NCBI GenBank assembly: GCA_945905815.1
Contig: CAMDQH010000019.1
Span: 1 to 46,271, forward strand
Source of the DNA: Bacteriovorax stolpii
Lineage (GTDB): Bacteria > Bdellovibrionota > Bacteriovoracia > Bacteriovoracales > Bacteriovoracaceae
Reading direction: 5' to 3'
Length of the DNA: 46,271 bases
This document shows, piece by piece, positions 17,426-26,600 of this stretch (positions within the stretch are counted from its first letter, which is position 1; the number at the start of each line of letters is the position of its first letter). The position numbers and the translations under genes are program-made. Under the pieces are notes generated by a model. That model worked only from the letters and a program-made list of their open reading frames with translations. It did no database searches and was not told where the DNA came from.

Positions 17426-19009
17426 ATGAAAGTATTATTGATCGCCCTTTGTCTGGTTCCTTCTACCATATTTGCACAAGAGACTCATCGTGAAGCAACT
17501 TCAGAGGAACGTAAAATTATTCTACCGGAAAATGAAGAAAAAAAACTAAAAGAACTAGGAATCCAGGAAGCGAGGGAATCTGAGCTCAACATTATGAACG
17601 AGGCTTTAATTCGTCAGGCGCACGCCAATGGAAAACTAGATGAGACTCAACTCAAGGGATATATTCAGAAGCTAACCGACCACGGTTTACCTCCAGAAAA
17701 GATTAAACAAGAAATTGAAAATTTAAGTCTTAAATATTTTGCGAAACTACAGGTTAACGATCTGGAAAAAGTTCTTAACAGTGAAAAGCAAAAAGAATAC
17801 GAAGAAAAATTTAATCAATTACAATTAAAAAGCGAAAGCGACAAACTCTCGCACGAAGAGCTAGATAAACAAATATCTCTTTTGGATACGGAAATTTCAA
17901 ATTCTCAGACAACTAAAGACAATGAAATTAAAATGCTGGCATTCAAAGAATCATTTCTTAAGGCCGCACAGGACAATACTTTTGTGAAACGTCCTATTGT
18001 CACAAACAATAAACAATTTACTCCAATTAAAGTGATGGTTCCGAAAGATTTCTCGCTTCAAACATTTACTTTTAAAGACCCTTTATGCCTTTCAAAATCA
18101 GAAATACCTTTAAGCTCTCAGCTTAATCAGTTGAATCAACAAATGATATCCATCACAAACAGTGGTGAAAGTAACAAAAAACCGCGCATACACCAAATCT
18201 ATTTTGCTTGGGGGTGGAACCGAGGTTACCATTCAAATACAGACGTAAAATTTACAACTCCAGATGGTACATTTACAATTCATGACACTCACAGTACTGA
18301 TCGCCCAAGTCCCTTCGACCCAAAAATATATTTTAATCCCTCTACCATGAGTATTCCTCAATACAACATGGAACTTGGTGTGATGTTTAATGAGAAATGG
18401 GGAATGGAACTAAAGCAAGATCACATGAAGTTAGTTTTCGATAACTCTCGGCCATATGAAATTACCGGCGACTATAGTCATCAGGTCGTTATTACGAACG
18501 AACATCCAACCAATGAGTGGGATCAACAAATCCCAGTTGATTTCAGCGTTGCAAAGGCAAAAAAAGATGCAACCTGGCTTCAGTTCGAACATTCCGACGG
18601 ATACAACTATGCTAGTTTGGGTGCCGTCTATAATCAAAATCTCTATCAAACAAAAAAAGAAAACTTTAAAATTGATGGACGCTTCGGGGCCGGCGCAGGA
18701 CTCATGATTCCAAAAACAAAAGTCATGTTCCATCAAGATCGTCAGTGGAACTGGGAAGGCCTGGATAATAAATTTCATATTGCTGGCGGTGGTGTACACG
18801 CCGAAGCCAAACTAAGATTCACATTTTGGAATTCAATATTTCTTCAAGCGGCCACACGTGGCACTTATATAAAAGTTAAAGATGCCCTGGTGGATGGATC
18901 AGAATCTCGAATGGAGCATGTACAGCCGATTGCTTCAATTCAATTCATGGGACAAATTGGTTACGTTCATACATTTAAAGCTAAAAATAAAAAAGTTCCA
19001 AAATCTTAA
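17426..19009 (+). CDS. coiled-coil plus beta-barrel outer-membrane protein
   Basis: The 527-residue protein is not a family I can name. Residues 1-17 are a signal peptide ending IFA. Residues about 25-185 are highly charged and helical, with long coiled-coil stretches. From about 250 to the end the sequence is rich in aromatic residues with alternating polar/hydrophobic strands, for example IHQIYFAWGWNRGYHS and LEFHS-like turns. The last strand, GQIGYVHTF, resembles an outer-membrane barrel strand, although about eight basic residues follow it. This suggests a barrel with a periplasmic helical arm. It begins soon after a CCGATAA -10-like element. The topology is inferred by eye. Confidence 0.7.
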   Translation: MKVLLIALCLVPSTIFAQETHREATSEERKIILPENEEKKLKELGIQEARESELNIMNEALIRQAHANGKLDETQLKGYIQKLTDHGLPPEKIKQEIENLSLKYFAKLQVNDLEKVLNSEKQKEYEEKFNQLQLKSESDKLSHEELDKQISLLDTEISNSQTTKDNEIKMLAFKESFLKAAQDNTFVKRPIVTNNKQFTPIKVMVPKDFSLQTFTFKDPLCLSKSEIPLSSQLNQLNQQMISITNSGESNKKPRIHQIYFAWGWNRGYHSNTDVKFTTPDGTFTIHDTHSTDRPSPFDPKIYFNPSTMSIPQYNMELGVMFNEKWGMELKQDHMKLVFDNSRPYEITGDYSHQVVITNEHPTNEWDQQIPVDFSVAKAKKDATWLQFEHSDGYNYASLGAVYNQNLYQTKKENFKIDGRFGAGAGLMIPKTKVMFHQDRQWNWEGLDNKFHIAGGGVHAEAKLRFTFWNSIFLQAATRGTYIKVKDALVDGSESRMEHVQPIASIQFMGQIGYVHTFKAKNKKVPKS

Positions 19010-19048
19010 TTAAAAAATTATAAGAAAAGAATTCAAAGGCTATAAATT

Positions 19049-19072
19049 AAAAAAGGCCAGCTTTCGCGGGCC
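19049..19072 (-). terminator. terminator of the collagen-like gene
   Basis: On the minus strand GGCCCGC (19072-19066), a GAAA loop and GCTGGCC (19061-19055) form a stem with one mismatch, followed by six T residues. It is oriented to stop the collagen-like transcript before the convergent outer-membrane protein gene. Confidence 0.6.
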
Positions 19073-19103
19073 CCCATGTTTACAGTTATTTAATTCAGAT
19101 CAA

Positions 19104-19276
19104 TTAAAGTGCACAAGGTTGGTATTGACCATTTTTCCAACAATCACCTTTAGCACCTGTATCACCTTTAACACCTTGTGAACCTTGAGATCCTGTATCA
19201 CCTTTAACACCTTGGTTACCTTGAGATCCTGTATCACCTTTAACACCTTGGTTACCTTGAGCACCATCTTGACCGT
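19104..19276 (-). pseudogene. 3' remnant of a collagen-like (Gly-X-Y) protein gene
   Basis: Reading on the minus strand, about 57 codons encode Gly-X-Y triplets such as GVKGDTGSQGNQ. They end in AKGDCWKNGQYQPCAL and a TAA at 19106-19104. Bacterial collagen-like proteins are surface or secreted fibres, and the short Cys-containing tail looks like a trimerising or anchoring cap. There is no start codon: the frame is closed by a TGA at 19283-19281, right where the opposite-strand protease frame begins. The 3' end and terminator are intact, so the gene has lost its 5' part, including any signal peptide. Confidence 0.75.
19149..19264. repeat. 36-bp tandem repeats encoding collagen triplets
   Basis: About three copies of a 36-bp unit encode the 12-residue block GVKGDTGSQGNQ. 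The first two copies (on the minus strand) are virtually identical and the last diverges. Near-identical tandem repeats like this can recombine in the genome or collapse during assembly. Confidence 0.8.
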
Positions 19277-20521
19277 TTGTTCATATCATCATTTAGCGCA
19301 TTAGCTAGTGAAAAGAGCTGCCCCAAATCTTTTGAAATCCTCGAGCGGGATAAAAAAGATGGATACACATTTGTTTCTCGTGAATTAAAAGATCTATACT
19401 GCAACGAAAGCTTTGAGGGCGATTTCATTAAAATTGTATTAGCAACTGAAGAAGAGGCAATTTCTTTTAATCATGCTAATGAAGAGCTTGTTAAAAAAGC
19501 TGCAAACGTTTATCATCACTTAACAATTGCAAGAAATTTTTGGTTAAATGAAATAAAATCAGATTATGTAAAGTCACTTCCGCAATTAATAGTTCGTCTG
19601 GACATAACAAACGCTTACTCTTCGGCCAGACATTTTAAAAATGCAGAACAAGAAAAGAACTATAATAATGCCTGGTCAATTCCGGCCGGTCAGACTCCAG
19701 GCTTCGTAAAAGAATCAAAGAAATGGGACAAGGAAATCTGGTTCAGCCCAATGAAAAAGATTGAGGCAAGAAAAATGATTGAATCTGATGGATCAAATCC
19801 GATTCATGAAAGTCTCATGATTGTTAAAGACCCAATAATTGACTTCAACAAGAATCGTCTCCTATATACAGGTATAAGTATGATTGCTTACCCAACAATG
19901 AACAACAGTTCATTTTTAGATCTAGCGATAAAAACTCTAGGACCTATCGCTATTGTATATGGGTTGCTTGCAGCAACGAAGCATATGGATACATGGTTTA
20001 TGGATAAGTATTATTTCGTTGATACTGCCATGGTGCCCGAAATTATTTATCATGAGTATGCTCATATTGCGATGTCCGACACAATGAAAACAGTACACTC
20101 AGTTCCGGTCATAGAAGGTATGGCCGATTATTTTGCATCTCGAATTGCAGATCGACGTCACATGTACAAGAAGCTGAAAAACATTTCAAGCAACAAGGAC
20201 AAAAACGTTAAAAACAAATCTTTTTACCACCCATACTTAGAAGGTGCGTGGAATGCCACGTCTGACTTTACAGTAAGTCTACTTTGGAAAGGCAAGATCG
20301 AATTTGACAAAGTAAATGAACTTAGAGCAAAGAAAGGGCAACCACCAATAGCAAATTACGACGAGATTATTTATCTTACACACTTAGTATTAAATGAAAC
20401 CTCTGACATTGCGAATGATCTAACAAAGATGTTAATCCAAACGTGTAAAGAAAAGTGTCAGGGCGTTAGGGCTGGAGTAAATACACTGAACAATGTCTTC
20501 GAAGCAAAAGGCTTGAATTAA
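19277..20521 (+). CDS. secreted gluzincin-type metalloprotease, 5' end missing
   Basis: The frame encodes a zinc peptidase with HEYAH at residues 259-263 and a third ligand E280 in EGMADYFA, the arrangement of gluzincin proteases. The N-terminus reads FISSFSALA then SEKSCPKSF. This is the second half of a signal peptide and its cleavage site, with no ATG, no basic n-region and no ribosome-binding site. The listed start is a TTG used only as a coordinate. The upstream DNA switches abruptly to antisense collagen repeats, so the gene's head has been lost or misassembled. The rest (414 codons) is intact. The substrate is unknown. Confidence 0.75.
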   Translation: MFISSFSALASEKSCPKSFEILERDKKDGYTFVSRELKDLYCNESFEGDFIKIVLATEEEAISFNHANEELVKKAANVYHHLTIARNFWLNEIKSDYVKSLPQLIVRLDITNAYSSARHFKNAEQEKNYNNAWSIPAGQTPGFVKESKKWDKEIWFSPMKKIEARKMIESDGSNPIHESLMIVKDPIIDFNKNRLLYTGISMIAYPTMNNSSFLDLAIKTLGPIAIVYGLLAATKHMDTWFMDKYYFVDTAMVPEIIYHEYAHIAMSDTMKTVHSVPVIEGMADYFASRIADRRHMYKKLKNISSNKDKNVKNKSFYHPYLEGAWNATSDFTVSLLWKGKIEFDKVNELRAKKGQPPIANYDEIIYLTHLVLNETSDIANDLTKMLIQTCKEKCQGVRAGVNTLNNVFEAKGLN

Positions 20522-20675
20522 AAAATTTAGATAAAATTATTTTTATAAACATATACTTTTTCATCTCTCAAGTCGCCAACCCGCAGCGGGACGTTTTAGA
20601 ACTAAACTGTTTTAATCTTCTCCCCAAGCCTTAAGTTAATCTTAAGGCAACTTCCAACTTTCAACTGCAGGTCGA

Positions 20676-23600
20676 ATGGATTCATCCCAATTCTCATCTA
20701 ACCTTTTAGATGATCATTATTTTGCCAATGAAGTATTAGGTATCGAACGACTTGAGGCACTTGCAACTTCGTTTGCTAAAGAGCTTAAAACGATGTGGCC
20801 TTCAGGCAAAGGAATAAATCTTTTGCCCCAAATGAAGAAATCATCCGACGAATTACTGGAAGCATATCTCTATCTCACAAAAAGTATCTCAGGCCAAAAC
20901 TTAAAGCCCGCTACAGAGTGGTTCTTGGATAATTATCACATCATTGAAGACCAACTAAGAAGTATTAAAAGGGATTTGCCAAAAAACTTTTATGACGAAT
21001 TACCTAAAATAAGTGAAGGTGCTTTTTCAGGTTACCCGCGTGTTTATGCAATTGCTTACACCTATGTCTTGAAAACGGACTCAAGATTAGACACTGAATC
21101 TATTAAAAAATTCGTGAAGACATTTCAAGAAGTAACACCACTAGCGATTGGGGAATTATGGGCAATAGCTATTACGTTTAGGATCTCTCTGATTAAAAGG
21201 CTTGGGCCTCTTGTAGAAAGTATTATCTTTGATACTCAAAAAAGAGCTGAGGCCGACTTACTTGCGGATAAACTTTTAGAGCATGCTACGAAAAGAGAAA
21301 GTAAGCCCGCACAACTAATTAAAATTTTGGTAGCGGGACTAAACCAACAAGTAAAATCCAATAGACCTTTCTTTGTCCAACTTATCCAACGTCTTCGTGA
21401 TCAGGATCCAAGTGTGTCTAGTGCTTTTGATCATCTTGAAAAAATGCTCCAATCTTATCAAACAAATGCTAGTGAAATTGTAGGTCAAGAACATTACAGG
21501 CAAGCTGCAACTCAGGTGACCATTGGAAATATTATTTCAAGCATGAGGCTCTTATCCAAAATAGACTGGCATGATTTTTTTGAGAGCGTAAGCTTGGTAG
21601 ACCCAATACTATGCAATGACCCAATAGGTGCTTACGGAAAGATGGATAAGGCCACACGTGACTCTTATCGCAAAGTCATAGAACGTATCGCAAAACATTC
21701 CAAGCACTCAGAAATTCAAGTTGCCCAAAAAACGATTGAATGTGCTACCAATCAAATTTCTCATGCCCCTGAGGATTTAAGAAAAAAGCACATAGGCCAT
21801 TACCTTTTAGATGATGGCGTTTTTGAACTTGAAAGAAAACTAGATTATAAATCTCCACTTGCCGAAAAAATAAGCCGCTTTATTGACGAAGATCCTACCT
21901 ATATCTATTTCGGGTTTCTATTTTTGCTAATGGTAACTTTTATTTCAATTATATTAAAAATTTTTCAAAGAGCAGATCAAAGCACATTCGAAGTTTATAT
22001 GATTGTTTTACTTATCACTTTACCAATTAGTGACCTATCTCTATCTGTTTTAAATTTCTCATTAACTCTAATGAGACTTCCAAAGCGGCTACCTCGAATG
22101 GAAACTGAAAAAGGGATACAGGAATGTGACTCTTCAATGGTTATTGTCCCATGCCTCCTGACGAGCCACGCCATAGTTCAGGAATTAGTAAATAATCTTG
22201 AAGTTCAATTTCTGGCCAATCAGGACCCACATATTTATTTTGCGATTCTCGGGGACTTAGGAGACGCAAAAAATGAAACGACTGATAGAGATAAAGACTT
22301 GCTGTATTTAGCAAAAAAAGGGATAGAAGATTTAAACCATCGATATAGTAAAAACCTCAATCCTCGTTTTTATTTTTTCCACCGGGCCAGACTATATAAT
22401 GCATCAGAAGAAAAGTGGATTTGCTGGGAAAGAAAGCGTGGAAAGATCATTGAATTTAACCGCCTACTCCGCGGTAATACAACAACGAGCTATATAAATA
22501 GTGAGATTGATTTTGATTTTCTTAAAAAAATCAAATACGTCATTACTTTGGATGCTGATACACAGTTACCACTACAAAATGCCAGACGCCTAATAGGGAC
22601 AATTACTCACCCATTGAATTTACCTATCTACGACCCCGAAAAAAATCGGATATGTAAGGGTTACGCAATACTGCAACCTCGTATCAGCGTTTCAATGGTA
22701 TCCGCCGTAAAGACTCGGTTTGCTCGAATTTTTTCAGGAAATACGGGAATTGATCCCTACACCACCGCCATCTCTGACGTATATCAGGACCTCTTTAATG
22801 AAGGAAGTTTCACAGGAAAGGGTCTTTATGTCGTAGATGCATTTGAAAAAGTTATTGGTGAAAGAATTCCAGAAAACTGTGTATTAAGTCATGATCTTTT
22901 AGAAGGCAGTTATGCTAGAGTTGGCCTTACAACTGACCTGGAGCTTATTGATGACTATCCCTTAAATTTTGAAATTTTTGCAAAACGAATGCACCGATGG
23001 ACAAGAGGCGATTGGCAGATTGCCATATGGTTGTTGCCTTGGGTGCCAAATAGTAAAAATCAATGGGTGCGAAACAATTTACCTCTGATAGCTCGTTGGA
23101 AAATTTTTGACAACTTACGCAGAAGCCTCCTGACTCCAACGCTTCTGCTTTGGCTACTTTTGAGTTGGACATACTTAAAAGGCAATCCAGTGGCATGGAC
23201 CCTCGTTATTATTATTGCCATGAGTTTCCCAGTCTACGCTCCTTCAATTAGTGATCTTTTTAGACGACATGAAAGTACTTGGCGTGAACATTTAAAAACC
23301 TGCCTTTGGGAAATTGAGAATCGTTTAAAACAAATTTTTATGATGCTCATATTCATGCCATCCATGGCGGTGGATCAGGTTGATGCTATCGTTAGATCAT
23401 TGTATCGAATGTTGATATCAAAAAAACATCTTCTGGAATGGGTTACTTTCTCGCAGTCTCAATTGCAAAGCCAAGCTGAATTTGGATGGAAAGAACTCCT
23501 TACAAATGGTCCCCTTTTTTCTATTGCGACGACATTGCTGCTCTACTTTATTAAACCTTCCTCACTCTACGTTGCTTCACCATTTCTTATTGCATGGGCC

Positions 23601-26600
23601 CTTTCACCTATTGTGTCAAGATTGACGAAGCAAAGGATAAAACCTAAAGATACGCCACTAGATCAAGAGGAAGTAAAACTTTATCGTCGCTATGCTCGAA
23701 TAACATGGTGCTTTTTCGAAACTTTTGCAAATGAAGAAAATAATTGGCTTGCACCAGATAATTTTCAAGAAGACCCTGTCCCAGTCGTGGCGAATCGTAC
23801 GTCTCCTACAAATATTGGACTTCAGTTATTATCAACCCTTTCAGCATTTGACTTAGGTTATATAGGCTTTCGTAAAATGATTGAAATCTTAGAAAAAGTC
23901 ATTGATTCTCTCGGTAAACTAGAACGAATGAATGGACACTTTTATAACTGGTATAATACCCACGATTTAACTCCGTTAAAACCTCGCTATATCTCATCAG
24001 TTGATAGTGGTAATCTGGCGGGCCATTTAATTGTAATAAAACAAGCATGTTTAAAATTAAGTGAAGGGCCTTATGTAAACCCGCATATCTGTCTTGGCCT
24101 CAGGGACTGTTTAAATATATTATTGGACCATATTGAAGAGCATCAGAAAAATCCACAGAAAACCCATCAAAGTTCTTTTAAAAAAATAATACTACAGATA
24201 CATGAGTTGAGTCGTTCATTAGAGAATGCCACTTGTAAAAAAGTTATTGAACAATTGAAAGAAACTGAAAGTTTACTTCATGAACTAATTCCCGAAGAAG
24301 ATTCAAAGGTCAATAAGTGGATAAAGATCACACTCAACCAAGCATTGTCCTTTCAGGCCGATGAACTAGGATCGCATACAGATTTACCTGAAAGATTGAA
24401 TAAAATAGCAACGAAGTGTCAGGCCATATATCTTGAAATGGACTTTCACTTCCTGTTTGACGAAGAAAGAAAAATATTCTCGATCGGTTTTAATGCAACT
24501 GAAGGAAGAAGAGATGATTCTTACTATGATCTTCTCGCTTCGGAATCCAGACTCACCAGTTTTTTTGCCATCGCGAAAGGAGACGTACCAGATGACCATT
24601 GGTTTCGATTGGGTCGCAGCCTTACCAACGTATCAGGGAGTCGTGCACTCATTTCTTGGAGTGCAACCATGTTCGAGTATTTGATGCCCTTACTTGTTAT
24701 GAGACGTTACGAAGGAACGCTTCTTGATCAAACTTATGATGCTGTTGTTTTAAGACAAATTGAATATGGTGAACAACGCCAGATCCCCTGGGGAGTTTCA
24801 GAGTCAGGATACTATGCCAGGGATTTAAATTTTAATTATCAGTATGGCCCATTTGGCATACCAGGGCTTGGCCTTAAAAGGGGATTACGTGATGAATTAG
24901 TTGTTTCACCGTACTCTACCATGCTAGCGGCAATGGTAGCACCTCGAAAGGCACTTGCGAATCTGCTTCGATTGGAAAAAATGGATGTTTTAGGAACTTT
25001 TGGGTTCTATGAATCTATAGATTATACACCTGGTAGACTTCCTAAAAATAAAAAATCGGTTATTCTAAAATCCTACATGGCCCATCATCAAGGCATGAGT
25101 TTAATTTCAATAAATAATTTGTTAAATAAATCAATTATGCAGCGAAGATTTCACGCAGAACCAAGAGTTAAGGCGGTACAACTTTTATTGCAAGAAAGAA
25201 TCCCGGTCATTCCACAAATTGCCAAACCTCGTGCCGAGGAGACACATATTGAAAGCTTTTCCAGATTCAGTGATACTTTTCACACTCGAATCTATACCGA
25301 CCCGTCACTATCAACACCGAGAACACAGATCATCTCAAATGGTAACTATTCTCTTATGATGTCGACGGTCGGATCTGGATTTTCAAAATGCGAAGAAAGA
25401 ATGGTAACGCGTTGGAAAGAAGATTCAACCCTGGATAATTGGGGACAATTTATCTACATTAAAAATATGGAGAGTCAAAAAACCTGGTCGGCAGGATTTC
25501 AACCTATAGGAGGTAAACCTAGAAATTATGAAGCTCATTTTTCTGAAAGTAAAATTGAATTTTTCAGACAAGACAATGATGTTTCAACTCATACTGAAGT
25601 TATTGTATCTTCTGAGGACAATGTGGAGATGCGGCAGGTCTCTCTTACTAATAATTCTAATCTTACAATCGAGATTGAGGTTACAAGCTATATGGAAGTA
25701 ACCCTCGCAAAGGCAGCTGATGATGCTGCTCATCCTGCCTTTAGTAACCTTTTTATTCAAACTGAGTTTTGTGCAGAAACTGAATCTCTCCTTGCCAATC
25801 GCCGTTTACGTTCAAAAGGTGAGACTGGCATTTGGGGCCTGCATCTATCAACTGTAATAGGTGATGTTGTTGGTAAACTTCAATATGAGACTGATAGAAA
25901 CCGTTTTCTTGGCCGTGGTAGGAGTATTAAGAATCCTATCGTTATGACCAATGAAATTGAGCTCTCTAATACCGTAGGGGCCGTACTTGATCCCGTTTTT
26001 TCTTTAAGGAGGCGTGTACGAATTAAGCCACGTCAAACAGCTCGCATTATTTTTACTACCGGATTAGTTTATACAAGAGAGGAAGCGCTTAGGGTTATTG
26101 AGAAATATCATGATCCAAATATTTTCCTACGTCAGACAAATCTGGGCTGGGTAAAAAATCAGATTGAACTTCGCCACTTAAATATTTCAATGGAAAAGGC
26201 CCACATTTATCAGCGTCTCGGTGGTCGAATTCTTTATCTAGCCCCCTATCTAAGGGCACAGTCTGAAGTTCTCATCTCCAACATTAAAAATCAATCAGCA
26301 CTCTGGGCCTATGGTATAAGCGGGGATATACCTATTCTTCTCACACGCATCCAAGATGAAAAAGACATGGAAATGATCAGAGAACTTCTCAGGTGCCATG
26401 AATATTTAAGATTAAAAGGGTTGAAAATTGATCTCGTAATCCTAAATGAGCACGCAACAAGCTATATGCAACATTTACAAGATGAACTCATGAGACAAAT
26501 TCTTATCAGTGGGTTTCATTCACTTCTGGATAAACCAGGAGGTATTTTTATCAGAAGGGCAGATATTATTCCGGCCGAGGATCTGGTATTAATTAAAGCT

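Noticed and set aside
19149-19264. Possible CRISPR array
   Set aside because: The 36-bp repeats are directly adjacent without unique spacers and encode Gly-X-Y triplets, so this is a collagen-like coding repeat.
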